Positions 28,946 to 38,936 of a stretch of DNA of 64,000 nt are shown one piece after another (within the stretch, counting starts at the first letter, position 1; each line of letters opens with the position of its first letter). The stretch spans positions 2,232,001-2,296,000 of the forward strand of contig NZ_CP045393.1 of assembly GCF_009363655.1 (NCBI RefSeq). The letters run 5' to 3'. The notes under the pieces are model-generated. The model was not told the DNA's origin. It saw only the letters and a list, made by a program, of their open reading frames with translations, and ran no database searches. The position numbers were made by a program, and so were the translations under genes. Source of the stretch: Roseovarius sp. THAF27. GTDB taxonomy: Bacteria; Pseudomonadota; Alphaproteobacteria; Rhodobacterales; Rhodobacteraceae.

Positions 28946-31176
28946 CCGAGGGTCTGCGCATCCGCGTGCGCGGGCAGGTTCAGGGGGTCGGGTTCCGGCC
29001 CTTCATCTGGCAGCAGGCGCAGCGGTTCGGGATCGCGGGCGAGGTGCTGAACGATCCCGAGGGTGTGCTGATCCATGCCTGTGGCGGCGACCTAGACCGC
29101 TTTGTCGGCAGCATTGGCACCGATGCGCCGCCCCTCGCGCGGGTGGATGCGGTCGAGACCTCGGCGCATGTCTTCGAGATCGTGCCGACCCGTTTCGAGA
29201 TCACCGCAAGCCAGGGCAGCGGAGCCGAGACCCGTGTGACCCCCGATGCCGCCACATGCGCGGCGTGCCTGGCCGACATCCGGGGCACCGATCCGCGCCG
29301 GCAGGGCTATGCCTTTACCAACTGCACCCATTGCGGGCCGCGGTTCACCATCCTGCGTGACCTGCCTTATGACCGCGCCAGGACGACGATGGGCATGTTC
29401 GAGATGTGCGCCGACTGCGCCACCGAATACGCCGACCCAGCGGACCGCCGCTTTCACGCGCAGCCCGTGGCCTGCGCGGTCTGCGGCCCGCAGCTTTGGC
29501 TGGATCACGGGCAGGATGTGATTGCCCGCGCTGCCGGACGGCTGGCGGCCGGGGAGATCCTGGCCATCAAGGGCCTTGGCGGGTTTCACCTGTGCTGCGA
29601 CGCGTCGAATGCGCGGGCCGTCGCGACCTTGCGGGCTCGCAAGCACCGCCCAACCAAGCCGCTGGCCCTGATGGGCCGCTGGGAGGAGATCGAAGCGCAC
29701 GCGGCTCCATCGGCCGAGGACCGCAGCGCGCTTGGGTCAAGCGCCGCCCCGATCGTTCTGCTTGCCCACCGCGGCACCCTGCCCGACGCGCTGGCCCCCG
29801 GTCAGGACCACTTGGGCTGGATGCTGCCCTATACGCCGCTGCACCACCTGTTGCTGGACGCGGTGCGGCGCCCGCTGGTGATGACCTCGGGCAACCTGTC
29901 GGGCGAGCCGCAGGTGATCGGCAATGACGAGGCCGCGGCCAAGCTGGGCGGGCTGGCCGATGGCATCCTGTCCCACGACCGCGACATTGCCCGGCGGCTT
30001 GACGACAGCGTGATGCAGATCACAAGGCATGGTCCGATGATCCTGCGGCGCGCGCGCGGCGTGGTGCCCGACACGCTGTCCCTGCCCGAGGGGTTCGAGG
30101 ACGCAGCCCAAGTCGTGGCCTTCGGCGCGCATCTGAAATCGGCGATCTGTCTCGTGAAGAACGGTCAGGCGCTGCTGTCGCATCACCTTGGCGACCTGGA
30201 CGATCCGCTGACCTGGGACGAATTCATCAAGGCCGATGCGGATTACGCGGCGCTGTTCGATCATCACCCCGAGGTGTTCGCCTGCGATCTGCACCCCGGC
30301 TATCGGTCCTCGCAACACGCGGCGGCGCGGGCGGGCGGTGGCTTGATCGAGGTCCAGCACCACCACGCGCACCTGGCGGCGTGTCTCGCCGAAAACGGCT
30401 GGCCCCTGGATGGCGGGCCGGTGGCGGGGATCATTCTGGACGGGCTGGGCCTTGGACCGGACGGCACGATCTGGGGCGGCGAGGTTCTGTTGGGCGATTA
30501 TCACGGGTTCACCCGCGCCGCGCACTTGCGGCCGGTCGTCCTGCCCGGCGGCGATGCCGCCAGCCGCGAGCCATGGCGTAACCTGCTGGCGAGGTTGGAT
30601 CAGGCCGGATTTGCGGGTATCGCCGACGAAATGCTGCCGGAGGCCCCGCGCGAGATGCTGCGACAGGCCATGGCCAAAGGCGTGAACGCGCCAGTGTCAT
30701 CCTCGGCGGGCAGGCTGTTCGATGCGTTTGCCGCGCTGTTGGGGTTTTCCGGCGCGCAAAGCTTTGAAGGCGAGGCCGCGATGGGGCTGGAAGCCATGGC
30801 CCGGCGCGCTCTTCACGAGGCCGGCGGCCCCTACCCGTTCGGTCAAACGGACGGAGTGATCGACCCCGCGCCGATGTGGGAGGCCGCGCTGGCGGACCTG
30901 CGGCACGGCGTGGGAAAGGACGTCATGGCCCGGCGATTTCACGCGGGTCTGGCTCAGGTCTTTGCCGAGCTTGCCCGAGGGTTGGTGATGGAGGGCAAGG
31001 CCAGGGCGGTCGCGCTGTCGGGAGGGTGTTTCCAGAACGCGCTGATGCTTGATCTGACGATGGCGGCGTTAGGGGATGTGCCTTGCCTTCTGCACAGGAA
31101 GGTTCCCGCGAATGATGGCGGTCTTGCCCTGGGACAGGCGCTGATCGCAGCGGCGTCCAGCGCCGGCAACCGGTAA
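28942..31176 (+). CDS. hypF: HypF, carbamoyltransferase for the CN ligands
   Basis: 744 aa. Start taken as TTG at 28942 because it overlaps the hupV stop (TTGA) and precedes the conserved acylphosphatase domain (RVRGQVQGVGFRPFIW). Then come two C4 zinc sites (CAACLADI/CTHCGP and CADCATEY/CAVCGP), a YrdC-like domain (LAIKGLGGFHLCCDA, KPLALM), and the carbamoyltransferase domain with QHHHAHLAACLAE. It transfers carbamoyl to HypE for cyanide synthesis. Length is normal for HypF. Confidence 0.95.
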   Translation: MTEGLRIRVRGQVQGVGFRPFIWQQAQRFGIAGEVLNDPEGVLIHACGGDLDRFVGSIGTDAPPLARVDAVETSAHVFEIVPTRFEITASQGSGAETRVTPDAATCAACLADIRGTDPRRQGYAFTNCTHCGPRFTILRDLPYDRARTTMGMFEMCADCATEYADPADRRFHAQPVACAVCGPQLWLDHGQDVIARAAGRLAAGEILAIKGLGGFHLCCDASNARAVATLRARKHRPTKPLALMGRWEEIEAHAAPSAEDRSALGSSAAPIVLLAHRGTLPDALAPGQDHLGWMLPYTPLHHLLLDAVRRPLVMTSGNLSGEPQVIGNDEAAAKLGGLADGILSHDRDIARRLDDSVMQITRHGPMILRRARGVVPDTLSLPEGFEDAAQVVAFGAHLKSAICLVKNGQALLSHHLGDLDDPLTWDEFIKADADYAALFDHHPEVFACDLHPGYRSSQHAAARAGGGLIEVQHHHAHLAACLAENGWPLDGGPVAGIILDGLGLGPDGTIWGGEVLLGDYHGFTRAAHLRPVVLPGGDAASREPWRNLLARLDQAGFAGIADEMLPEAPREMLRQAMAKGVNAPVSSSAGRLFDAFAALLGFSGAQSFEGEAAMGLEAMARRALHEAGGPYPFGQTDGVIDPAPMWEAALADLRHGVGKDVMARRFHAGLAQVFAELARGLVMEGKARAVALSGGCFQNALMLDLTMAALGDVPCLLHRKVPANDGGLALGQALIAAASSAGNR

Positions 31177-31204
31177 GAGGGCGACCACCCCCGGGGACAA
31201 CCGG

Positions 31205-31265
31205 TTATCACCCAACCGTCCGCAGAGCCGCAATTGCCGCCGTAATCCGCAGTAAACCATTGATA
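31205..31265 (+). promoter_or_regulatory. hupS upstream control region with IHF-type site
   Basis: 31253-31265 on the minus strand reads TATCAATGGTTTA, an exact match to the IHF consensus (WATCAANNNNTTR). About 40 bp upstream, TTATCACCCAA (31205-31215) differs in one base from the TTG-N5-CAA site reported for HupR. The R. capsulatus hupSL promoter needs IHF and HupR, so this placement fits. The -35/-10 itself is not clear. Confidence 0.5.
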
Positions 31266-31397
31266 GGTATATAGAAAACGCCACGTTTGGCGAGACCTCA
31301 CTTTTTCGAACCCTTTCCCCCGCGGCCGCGCCATCAAGAAGATGGACCACTTTTACTGACGTCCCGCCTCGTCAGTTCAACCGCGGAGGAGACCGGT

Positions 31398-32498
31398 TTG
31401 GCCGATATTGAAACCTTCTACGATGTCATGCGCAGCCAGGGGATCACCCGGCGCAGCTTCATGAAATATTGCGCGCTCACCGCCAGTGCGCTGGGGCTTG
31501 GCCCCGCCTTTGTTCCAAAGATTGCCAACGCGATGGAAACCAAGCCGCGCACGCCGGTGATCTGGGTGCACGGGCTGGAATGCACCTGCTGTTCGGAATC
31601 GTTCATCCGCTCGGCGCACCCGCTGGCCAAGGACGTGGTGCTGTCGATGATCAGCCTCGATTACGACGACACGCTGATGGCCGCGGCCGGTCACGCGGCG
31701 GAGGCCGCGATGATGGACACGATCGAGAGGTACAAGGGCCAGTATATCCTGGCCGTCGAGGGCAACCCGCCGCTGAACGAGGACGGGATGTTCTGCATCT
31801 CGGGCGGCAAGCCCTTCGTGGAAAAGCTGAAGATGGCGGCCAAGGACGCCAAATGCATCATCAGCTGGGGCGCGTGCGCGTCCTATGGCTGTGTTCAGGC
31901 CGCCAAGCCGAACCCGACGCAGGCCACGCCCGTCCACAAGGTCATCACCGACAAACCGATCATCAAGGTGCCCGGCTGCCCGCCCATCGCCGAGGTCATG
32001 ACCGGGGTGATCACCTACATGCTGACGTTCGACCGCCTGCCCGAGCTTGACCGGCAGGGCCGGCCGGCGATGTTCTATGGCCAACGCATCCACGACAAAT
32101 GCTACCGCCGGCCGCATTTCGATGCCGGCCAGTTCGTCGAGGAATGGGACGACGACGGTGCGCGCAAGGGTTATTGCCTCTACAAGATGGGTTGCAAGGG
32201 TCCGACGACCTATAACGCCTGCTCGACCGTGCGCTGGAACGAGGGCGTCAGCTTTCCGATCCAGTCGGGCCACGGCTGTATCGGCTGTTCCGAGGACGGA
32301 TTCTGGGACCAGGGCACCTTCTATGACCGGGTGACGGACCTGACCCAGTTCGGCGTGGAAAAGAACGCCGATCAGATCGGCATGGCCGCGGCCGGTGTCG
32401 TCGGCGGGGGCGTTGCCCTGCACGCGGCCGTGTCGGCGCTGAAATCGGCGCAGAACAAGGCACAGAAAAACCCAACCCCAAAGAATGAGGAGGCCTGA
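31398..32498 (+). CDS. hupS: HupS, small subunit of the uptake [NiFe] hydrogenase
   Basis: 366 aa. Start is TTG at 31398: the GGAGGAG six bases upstream fits, and the encoded [20 protein letters not shown] matches the R. capsulatus HupS beginning. Tat signal RRSFMK (~18-23) exports the folded complex. Cluster ligands include [34 protein letters not shown], and the C-terminal [33 protein letters not shown] sets. A C-terminal hydrophobic helix ([19 protein letters not shown]) anchors it. Confidence 0.95.
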   Translation: MADIETFYDVMRSQGITRRSFMKYCALTASALGLGPAFVPKIANAMETKPRTPVIWVHGLECTCCSESFIRSAHPLAKDVVLSMISLDYDDTLMAAAGHAAEAAMMDTIERYKGQYILAVEGNPPLNEDGMFCISGGKPFVEKLKMAAKDAKCIISWGACASYGCVQAAKPNPTQATPVHKVITDKPIIKVPGCPPIAEVMTGVITYMLTFDRLPELDRQGRPAMFYGQRIHDKCYRRPHFDAGQFVEEWDDDGARKGYCLYKMGCKGPTTYNACSTVRWNEGVSFPIQSGHGCIGCSEDGFWDQGTFYDRVTDLTQFGVEKNADQIGMAAAGVVGGGVALHAAVSALKSAQNKAQKNPTPKNEEA

Positions 32499-32500
32499 GC

Positions 32501-34294
32501 ATGGTTGTCCAAACGCCGAACGGCTTCGATCTCGATGACAGCGGCCAGCGTATCGTCGTCGACCCGGTGACCCGGATCGAAGGCCACATGCGCTGCGAGG
32601 TGAACGTCGATGACGAAGGCTATATCCGCAACGCGGTCTCGACGGGGACGATGTGGCGCGGGCTGGAAGTGATCCTCAAGGGGCGCGACCCGCGCGATGC
32701 CTGGGCCTTTACCGAGCGCATCTGCGGCGTCTGCACCGGCACGCATGCGCTGACCTCGGTGCGGGCGGTGGAAGACGCGCTGGGGATCGAGATCCCCGAC
32801 AACGCCAACTCGATCCGCAACATCATGCAGCTGAACCTGGAGATCCACGACCACGTCGTGCATTTCTATCATCTGCACGCGCTCGACTGGGTGAACCCTG
32901 TCAACGCGCTGCGCGCCGACCCCAAGGCCACGAGCGAGTTGCAGCAGGCGGTCTCTCCGTCTCACCCGCTTTCGTCTCCGGGCTATTTCCGCGACGTCCA
33001 GAACCGACTGAAGCAATTCGTCGAAAGCGGGCAACTGGGCCTTTTCAAGAACGGCTACTGGGACAATCCGGCCTATCTGTTGCCGCCCGAGGCCGACCTG
33101 ATGGCAACGACCCACTACCTCGAGGCGCTCGATCTTCAGAAGGAGATCGTGAAGGTGCACACCATCTTCGGCGGTAAGAACCCGCATCCCAACTGGCTGG
33201 TGGGGGGTGTGCCCTGCCCAATCAACATGCACAGCACCGGGGCCGTGGGCGCGATCAACATGGAACGGCTGAACCTCGTCAGCTCGATCATCGAGAAATG
33301 CGACGAGTTCAACCGCAACGTCTACCTGCCGGACGTCATCGCCATCGGCGGGTTCTACAAGAGCTGGCTTTATGGCGGGGGTCTGTCGTCCAAGGCGTGC
33401 CTTGCCTATGGCGACATCCCCGAGAACCCCAATGATTTCTCGCCCGAGCAGTTGCATCTGCCGCGCGGCGCGATCATCAACGGTGACCTGTCGCAGGTGC
33501 ATGACGTCGATGTGCGCGATCCCGAACAGGTGCAGGAATTCGTCGATCACTCGTGGTACGAATACGGCGAAGCCGGCAAGGGACTGCACCCGTGGGACGG
33601 CGTGACCGAGGCCAAGTTCGAGCTGGGTCCGAACCTGAAGGGGACACGCACCAACATCAAGCAGATCGACGAAGGGGCCAAGTATTCGTGGATCAAGGCG
33701 CCGCGCTGGCGCGGGCACGCCATGGAGGTCGGTCCGCTGGCCCGCTACATCGTGGGATACGCCAAGGGCCACGAGGAGATCACCGATCAGGTCACTGGCC
33801 TTCTGAGAAAGATGGACCTGCCGACAGAGGCGCTTTTCTCGACCCTGGGCCGGACCGCAGCACGGGCGCTGGAATCGGAGTATTGCGGGCGGCTGCAGAG
33901 GTATTTCTTCGACAAGCTGGTCGCCAATATCAAGAACGGCGACGAAAGCACCGCGAATGTCGCCAAGTGGGACCCCAGCACATGGCCCAAGGAGGCCAAG
34001 GGCGTCGGCATGACCGAAGCGCCGCGCGGAGCGCTGGGGCACTGGATCCGGATCAAGGACGGACGTATCGAGAACTATCAATGCGTGGTGCCGACCACCT
34101 GGAACGGCTCTCCGCGCGACAGCCAGGGCAATATCGGCGCGTTCGAGGCCAGCCTGATGAACACCAAGATGGAGCGGCCGGAAGAGCCGGTCGAGATCCT
34201 GCGCACATTGCACAGCTTCGATCCGTGTCTTGCCTGCTCGACCCATGTGATGTCGCCCGATGGCGACGAGTTGACCACCGTCAAGGTTCGCTGA
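32501..34294 (+). CDS. hupL: HupL, large subunit of the uptake [NiFe] hydrogenase
   Basis: 597 aa. RICGVC (C75, C78) and DPCLACSTH (C576, C579, H582) hold the NiFe centre. The last 15 residues ([15 protein letters not shown]) are the peptide removed by HupD after metal insertion. Two base pairs separate it from hupS. It is co-exported with HupS through Tat and faces the periplasm, where it oxidises H2 and passes electrons to HupC. Confidence 0.96.
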   Translation: MVVQTPNGFDLDDSGQRIVVDPVTRIEGHMRCEVNVDDEGYIRNAVSTGTMWRGLEVILKGRDPRDAWAFTERICGVCTGTHALTSVRAVEDALGIEIPDNANSIRNIMQLNLEIHDHVVHFYHLHALDWVNPVNALRADPKATSELQQAVSPSHPLSSPGYFRDVQNRLKQFVESGQLGLFKNGYWDNPAYLLPPEADLMATTHYLEALDLQKEIVKVHTIFGGKNPHPNWLVGGVPCPINMHSTGAVGAINMERLNLVSSIIEKCDEFNRNVYLPDVIAIGGFYKSWLYGGGLSSKACLAYGDIPENPNDFSPEQLHLPRGAIINGDLSQVHDVDVRDPEQVQEFVDHSWYEYGEAGKGLHPWDGVTEAKFELGPNLKGTRTNIKQIDEGAKYSWIKAPRWRGHAMEVGPLARYIVGYAKGHEEITDQVTGLLRKMDLPTEALFSTLGRTAARALESEYCGRLQRYFFDKLVANIKNGDESTANVAKWDPSTWPKEAKGVGMTEAPRGALGHWIRIKDGRIENYQCVVPTTWNGSPRDSQGNIGAFEASLMNTKMERPEEPVEILRTLHSFDPCLACSTHVMSPDGDELTTVKVR

Positions 34295-34307
34295 GGGAGG
34301 AAGAACC

Positions 34308-34895
34308 ATGAGACCACGCATACTCACACCGATCGCGACCCTGGTGGCCGCGACCCTGATGGCCGGACCCGCCCTTGCCCACAGCGCAGGGCACGAGGCC
34401 AACGGATTTCTGCACGGGCTGGCGCACCCCGTTTTCGGGCCCGATCACCTGCTGGCGATGCTGGCGGTGGGGCTGTGGTCCGGCCTTGTCCTGCCACGCC
34501 GCGTCTGGGCCGGGGCGCTGAGCTTCATGGCGGCGATGGCCGGCGGCGCGGCGCTGAGCTGGGCCGGGATCGGCTTTGCCTTCGTCGAGACGGTGATCGT
34601 CGCGTCGGTGGTGGCCTTCGGGCTGTTGACCCTGCTGTCGCGCCGGGGACAGGCGCGGGCCGTCACCGCCGCCTCGCTGGGTGCTATCGCGCTTTTCGCA
34701 ACCGCGCATGGCCATGCCCACGCCACCGAGGCCGCGGGCAACGCCCTGGCCTACCTCGCGGGGTTCCTGATCTCGACGGCATTGCTGCACGGGGTGGGGA
34801 TCGTCCTTGCCCAGTCGATTGCCGCGCGCCCCGCGGTGCAGCGATCGATCGGTGCAGGGATCGCCGCCTCCGGCCTTCTGCTGATGTTCGGCTGA
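34308..34895 (+). CDS. hupE: HupE/UreJ-family nickel permease
   Basis: 195 aa. Signal-like N-terminus (ATLVAATLMAGPALAH) then five to six hydrophobic helices. The family motif HPVFGPDHLLAMLAVG (His, Asp, His) is present, and a His-rich loop (ATAHGHAHA) lies in the middle. HupE proteins import Ni2+ for the hydrogenase. It sits between hupL and hupC, which is absent from the R. capsulatus order I recall but known from rhizobial clusters in other positions. Confidence 0.85.
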   Translation: MRPRILTPIATLVAATLMAGPALAHSAGHEANGFLHGLAHPVFGPDHLLAMLAVGLWSGLVLPRRVWAGALSFMAAMAGGAALSWAGIGFAFVETVIVASVVAFGLLTLLSRRGQARAVTAASLGAIALFATAHGHAHATEAAGNALAYLAGFLISTALLHGVGIVLAQSIAARPAVQRSIGAGIAASGLLLMFG

Positions 34896-34905
34896 GGGCG
34901 GGATC

Positions 34906-35694
34906 ATGAACACCAGGATCACCACCCCCGCCCCGGGCGGCGCGAGCACCAAGGTCGACGCCTACGGCGTCTCCACGCTGACCGGGGACGCGACCGAGGC
35001 CGACCGCCGGACCGTCACGCGCAACACGTCCGTCTATGTCTACGAAGCGCCTGTCCGGCTCTGGCACTGGATCAACGCGCTGGCGATCATCGTGCTGTGC
35101 GTCACCGGCTACCTGATCGGGTCGCCACCGCCCTCTGTCGACATGGCCGAGGCCACGCACCAGTTTCTTTTCGGCTATATCCGTTTTGCCCATTTCGCGG
35201 CCGCCATGATCATGACGGTGGGCTTTTTCGGGCGCATCTACTGGGCGTTCGTGGGCAATCACCATGCCAAGCAGATGTTCAAGCTGCCGCTTCTGAACAG
35301 GACCTGGTGGTCCGAGGTGGTCGACGAGATCAAGTGGTACGCCTTTCTCAAGAAAAAGCCGCGCAAATACGTGGGGCACAATCCGCTGGCGCAGATCGCA
35401 ATGTTCTTCTTCATGACGGTGGGGATGACCTTCATGATCGTGACAGGCTTTGCGCTTTATTCCGAGGGTGTGGGCCGCGGCGGCGTGCTCGATACGCTGT
35501 TCGGGCCGTTTCTGGATCTCGTGGGCGGGTCGCAGACGATGCACCAGATCCACCATCTGGGGATGTGGGCGATCGTCATCTTCGTGATGATCCATATCTA
35601 TGCGGCGGTGCGCGAAGACATCATGTCGCGACAGTCGATGGTGTCGACGATGATCTCCGGCACGCGCACCTTCAAGGACGATGATCCGAACTGA
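34906..35694 (+). CDS. hupC: HupC, b-type cytochrome of the uptake hydrogenase
   Basis: 262 aa. Four membrane helices with haem His in RLWHWINALAI, FAHFAAAMIM and HHLGMWAIVIFVMIHIYAAV. HupC takes electrons from HupS and reduces quinone. The first ~40 residues form a soluble tail (longer than minimal HyaC proteins). The gene is followed by a strong terminator. Confidence 0.93.
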   Translation: MNTRITTPAPGGASTKVDAYGVSTLTGDATEADRRTVTRNTSVYVYEAPVRLWHWINALAIIVLCVTGYLIGSPPPSVDMAEATHQFLFGYIRFAHFAAAMIMTVGFFGRIYWAFVGNHHAKQMFKLPLLNRTWWSEVVDEIKWYAFLKKKPRKYVGHNPLAQIAMFFFMTVGMTFMIVTGFALYSEGVGRGGVLDTLFGPFLDLVGGSQTMHQIHHLGMWAIVIFVMIHIYAAVREDIMSRQSMVSTMISGTRTFKDDDPN

Positions 35695-35717
35695 GATCGG
35701 CCGGGCAAACGACGGGA

Positions 35718-35745
35718 AGGCGGGTGCGGGGCGCCCGCCTTTTTT
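35718..35745 (+). terminator. Terminator after hupC
   Basis: AGGCGGG (35718-35724) pairs with CCCGCCT (about 35733-35740) and is followed by TTTTTT. It separates the structural hupSLEC unit from the hupD-hyp unit. The next 220 bp are AT-rich and probably hold the hupD promoter. Confidence 0.85.
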
Positions 35746-35965
35746 ATGGAAAGGAAAGTTTCGAACTGCCATTCATGTGGTCATCAACTAATCACTCGCG
35801 CAACTACAGGACATACCCATACGACAGAATACTGTTTTATTTCTGCTACTTAATTAATTTTCCGAGGACGTGCGTTTTACCTATCCGACGGGACAATCGG
35901 TAAGCTAGCCTCGTTTTCAGGGACGGACGGAAACCTGCATTTCCATCCGAAGGAGGGAGGAGCGA
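35746..35965 (+). promoter_or_regulatory. AT-rich region upstream of hupD
   Basis: 220 bp without a gene, clearly AT-rich for this chromosome (for example TTAATTAATTTT near 35851). A purine-rich ribosome-binding site AAGGAGGGAGGAG precedes hupD. No operator can be named. The composition suggests a promoter for the maturation genes. Confidence 0.45.
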
Positions 35966-36574
35966 ATGACAGACAATGTTCTGATCATGGGCATCGGCAA
36001 TGTGCTGTGGGCCGATGAGGGCTTTGGCGTGCGCTGTGTCGAATATCTTGCAGAGCATTGGGACCTGCCCGACGGCGTAACCCTTCTGGATGGCGGCACT
36101 CAAGGGCTCTACCTGCTGCCCTTTCTTGAGGATGCCGACACGCTGATCGTGTTCGACGCGGTCGATTACGGGCTCGAGCCCGGCACCTTGAAGGTCGTGG
36201 AGGATGACGAGGTGCCGCGCTTCATGGGCGCCAAGAAGATGTCGCTGCACCAGACGGGCTTTCAGGATGTGATCGCGACTGCGCAGCTGATGGGATACTG
36301 CCCGTCCCGCCTGCTGCTTGTCGGGTGCCAGCCCGAAGAGCTGGAGGATTACGGCGGCGGACTGCGCGACGTGGTCGCAGCAATGATCGAACCGGCGGTG
36401 CAGGTGGCGCTGACGCGCCTGGCGCAGATGGGCCATGCGGTCAAACCGGGCCGCACCGAAAGCGATCTTCTGGCCGATCCGTCGATCATGCACACGGCCT
36501 ATGAAGACGGCCGCCCCTCTGAAGACGACGCCTGTCGCACCGGCGATGCGCGGTTCTTTCCGGCGGCGGAATGA
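35966..36574 (+). CDS. hupD: HupD, hydrogenase maturation protease
   Basis: 202 aa. Ni-sensing residues of the HybD/HyaD family are present: E18 (WADEGFG), D64 (VFDAVD) and H95 (MSLHQTG). It clips the 15-residue tail of HupL once nickel is in place. The C-terminus is about 20-30 residues longer than HybD (DPSIMHTAYEDGRP...). The first gene after the terminator and promoter region. Confidence 0.93.
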   Translation: MTDNVLIMGIGNVLWADEGFGVRCVEYLAEHWDLPDGVTLLDGGTQGLYLLPFLEDADTLIVFDAVDYGLEPGTLKVVEDDEVPRFMGAKKMSLHQTGFQDVIATAQLMGYCPSRLLLVGCQPEELEDYGGGLRDVVAAMIEPAVQVALTRLAQMGHAVKPGRTESDLLADPSIMHTAYEDGRPSEDDACRTGDARFFPAAE

Positions 36575-36577
36575 CCG

Positions 36578-36892
36578 ATGTGCGTCGGAGTGCCCATGCA
36601 GATCGCATCCATCACCGGCATCGCCGCGACCGTCCGTGACAGTGCCGAGCTGATCGACCTGTCTCTGACGCCCGAGGCACGCACCGGCGACTGGGTGCTG
36701 ACCTTTCTCGGCGCGGCCCGCGAGGTGATCACCGAAGACGAGGCCGAAAAGATCTGTGCCGCGCTCGACGGGCTGCGCGCGGTCATGACGGGCGGCGATG
36801 TCGGCAATGCGTTTGCCGATCTCGACGCGGCCACCCCGCAATTGCCACCGCATCTGCAGGCTGCGTTCGACGCAGGCCAGAGCACCTGCTGA
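36578..36892 (+). CDS. hupF: HupF, HypC-family chaperone
   Basis: 104 aa. Begins MCVGVPMQI, the HypC/HupF signature with Cys2, whose amino-terminal Cys holds the Fe(CN)2CO group. It has a longer C-terminal extension than HypC ([20 protein letters not shown]), typical of HupF, which protects HupL during maturation under oxygen. 3 bp behind hupD. Confidence 0.9.
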   Translation: MCVGVPMQIASITGIAATVRDSAELIDLSLTPEARTGDWVLTFLGAAREVITEDEAEKICAALDGLRAVMTGGDVGNAFADLDAATPQLPPHLQAAFDAGQSTC

Positions 36893-36915
36893 ACACTGAC
36901 GATGAAGGACCGCAG

Positions 36916-37299
36916 ATGACCCACCCCCTTGTCACCCGATTGATGGACGAATTTGCCTACCGTGCACTAAGCACGATGGCGGATGTGGCCGAGTTTACCG
37001 AACGTCCCGGCACGCACGTGATCTTCGTGCCCGGCGATGCGCAGCGAAATCTCGAGACGCCCGATGTGGCGGTGATCCTTCCCGAGCTGCACCAGGCATT
37101 TCAAGGCCGGTTCGATTGTGCCGTGGCCACCGACGCCGTCGAAAGCGAGCTGCGCGACACCACCGGCATCTTCAAGACCCCGAGCCTGATCTTCTTCCGC
37201 GATGGTGCGTGCATCGGCGGGATCCCCAAGGTGCGGGACTGGTCCGAATACGTCGAACGGATCACGCATTTTCTGTCGCTGCCTGTTGCCGCCGAATAG
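36916..37299 (+). CDS. hupG: HupG/HyaE-like thioredoxin-fold chaperone
   Basis: 127 aa. Thioredoxin-like fold without the catalytic CxxC: FVPGDAQRNLETPDVAVILP, and TTGIFKTPSLIFFRDGACIG near the cis-Pro position. HyaE/HupG proteins assist HupS or Tat proofreading. 23 bp behind hupF. Confidence 0.88.
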   Translation: MTHPLVTRLMDEFAYRALSTMADVAEFTERPGTHVIFVPGDAQRNLETPDVAVILPELHQAFQGRFDCAVATDAVESELRDTTGIFKTPSLIFFRDGACIGGIPKVRDWSEYVERITHFLSLPVAAE

Positions 37300-37311
37300 G
37301 AGGACTTGAGC

Positions 37312-38157
37312 ATGACCAACCCTTTCATGATGCCGCCCACCGGCTTTGGCCCGGGATCCCAGCCGCTCGACCAGCAGGATGAAGCACTGGAATACATGCC
37401 GCTGCCGCAGGACATGCGCACCTACTCTCCGCGCATCCCGGAAATCGAGGAACTGGGCGGCGCTGACGTGACACCGGCGCTGGCGCTTTTGGCACAGGTG
37501 GCGGACGCCGCCGCGGAGGTAAGTGCCAGCGGCGGCACACGGCAGTTCGACCTGGCCGGGCTCGATCCAGCCAACCGCGCCCTGATCGCGGAAACGATGG
37601 GCAGCGGAGAGGTGTCGGCCAAGGTCCGCGCCATCCCGGCCATTGCCGTTCAGGAAAGCGTCTTTGCCGGGATCTGGTCACTGAAATCCGCCACTGCCGA
37701 CCTGATCGAAGTCGCCGCCATTCCGGCCTGCGTCACCCGGGCTCCGTTTACGCCGGTGCGCAAGGCCTTGGGCAAGGACACGCCCCTGGCAGACGGCGTC
37801 GTGAACGCACCACCGCTTCAGATCGAGCTTTTCGACAAATCGGCCGCCTTTTCGCCGGAGGCGGATCTGCATGTGATCAACCTTTCGCTTTTGCCGCATA
37901 CCGAGGAAGACCTTGCCTGGCTCGATCAGGCCGTGGGCGAAGGCGCGGTCACCATCCTGTCACGCGGATACGGCAATTGCCGGGTGACGGCGACGGCCAT
38001 CCCCCATGTGTGGCGGGTGCAGTTCTTCAACTCCCAGGACACGCTGATCCTCGACACATTCGAAGTGACGACGATGCCCGAGGTGGCCTGTGCCGCGCCA
38101 GAAGATCTTGGCGACAGCGCCAGGCGGCTGACCAGCGTGCTGGAGGCGATCCGATGA
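37312..38157 (+). CDS. hupH: HupH/HyaF-like maturation protein
   Basis: 281 aa from ATG 37312, seven bases behind AGGAGGA (a TTG at 37306 is too close). Beginning [18 protein letters not shown] and the conserved C-terminal [38 protein letters not shown] match HupH/HyaF. These help the small subunit's Fe-S cluster assembly. Stop overlaps hupJ start. Confidence 0.9.
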   Translation: MTNPFMMPPTGFGPGSQPLDQQDEALEYMPLPQDMRTYSPRIPEIEELGGADVTPALALLAQVADAAAEVSASGGTRQFDLAGLDPANRALIAETMGSGEVSAKVRAIPAIAVQESVFAGIWSLKSATADLIEVAAIPACVTRAPFTPVRKALGKDTPLADGVVNAPPLQIELFDKSAAFSPEADLHVINLSLLPHTEEDLAWLDQAVGEGAVTILSRGYGNCRVTATAIPHVWRVQFFNSQDTLILDTFEVTTMPEVACAAPEDLGDSARRLTSVLEAIR

Positions 38158-38930
38158 GCCGGTTCGAAGGCAGCTTCCTCGGCGCAGAGGACAAGATCAG
38201 CGCGCAGGCGGTCATGGAATGCAAGATCTGCTGGACGCCCTACGATCCCGCGGAGGGCGACGATTATCGGCAGGTGGAGCCGGGCACGCCGTTCCTGGCC
38301 CTGCCAGACGACTGGTCCTGCCCCAATTGCGGTGCGCCGAAAGAGCAGTTCATGGTGCTGGAGGACCCCGGCGCCGAGCCCGTGGCGGACGCCGCCCGTC
38401 TGGACGCACTGACCGCCAGGCTGGTCGCCGAGTTCCGTGAAATCTGGCACGCCAAGATGCGCGACGTGCCCATGGTCAACAAGCTGCTCTCGGTCGAGGC
38501 GGTGGGGTTTCGCATGGTCGACGGCCGCCCGCTGGGTGTCCTGGTTTCGCCGTGGTTCATGAACCTGGTCCAACTGCCCGGTGAGGACGAGGATTGGTCG
38601 GGTCTGACGCCGGGCGCGAAAGAGCTGATCGCCTTTCCGTCGGGGGACTATGAATTCATCCACAACACGCGCGACATGATCGGCGGTTACAAGGCCTGCT
38701 CGCTGTTCTCTCCGATGGGGGATTTCCAGACCCAGCTGCAGGCACAAGAGGTCGCGCGGGCGATCATGGTGGCCCTGTTCGACGCGGGCCATCGCGCCGA
38801 GACGGACCGCGCCGCCGACATCCGCGCCGAGCGCGAGGCCGCACTTGCCCCCGAGGAGGAGGACGCGCCGAGCCTCACCGATGCCCCCACGCGCCGCGCC
38901 GTGATCTCGGGCGGTCTGGCGGAGACCTGA
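38154..38930 (+). CDS. hupJ: HupJ with fused rubredoxin domain (HupI-HupJ)
   Basis: 258 aa. The N-terminal ~65 residues form a rubredoxin: [16 protein letters not shown] and [13 protein letters not shown], with CxxC pairs for one Fe. The rest is the HupJ part ([30 protein letters not shown]... AFPSGDYEF). In rhizobia these are two genes, hupI and hupJ; the fusion is as described in R. capsulatus. The rubredoxin part is thought to protect or help HupS maturation in air. Confidence 0.92.
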   Translation: MSRFEGSFLGAEDKISAQAVMECKICWTPYDPAEGDDYRQVEPGTPFLALPDDWSCPNCGAPKEQFMVLEDPGAEPVADAARLDALTARLVAEFREIWHAKMRDVPMVNKLLSVEAVGFRMVDGRPLGVLVSPWFMNLVQLPGEDEDWSGLTPGAKELIAFPSGDYEFIHNTRDMIGGYKACSLFSPMGDFQTQLQAQEVARAIMVALFDAGHRAETDRAADIRAEREAALAPEEEDAPSLTDAPTRRAVISGGLAET

Positions 38931-38936
38931 AAGGCG

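Noticed and set aside
35966..36574. hupD as the protease for HupV
   Set aside because: HupV ends at the conserved His and has no C-terminal peptide, so HupD is assigned to HupL only.
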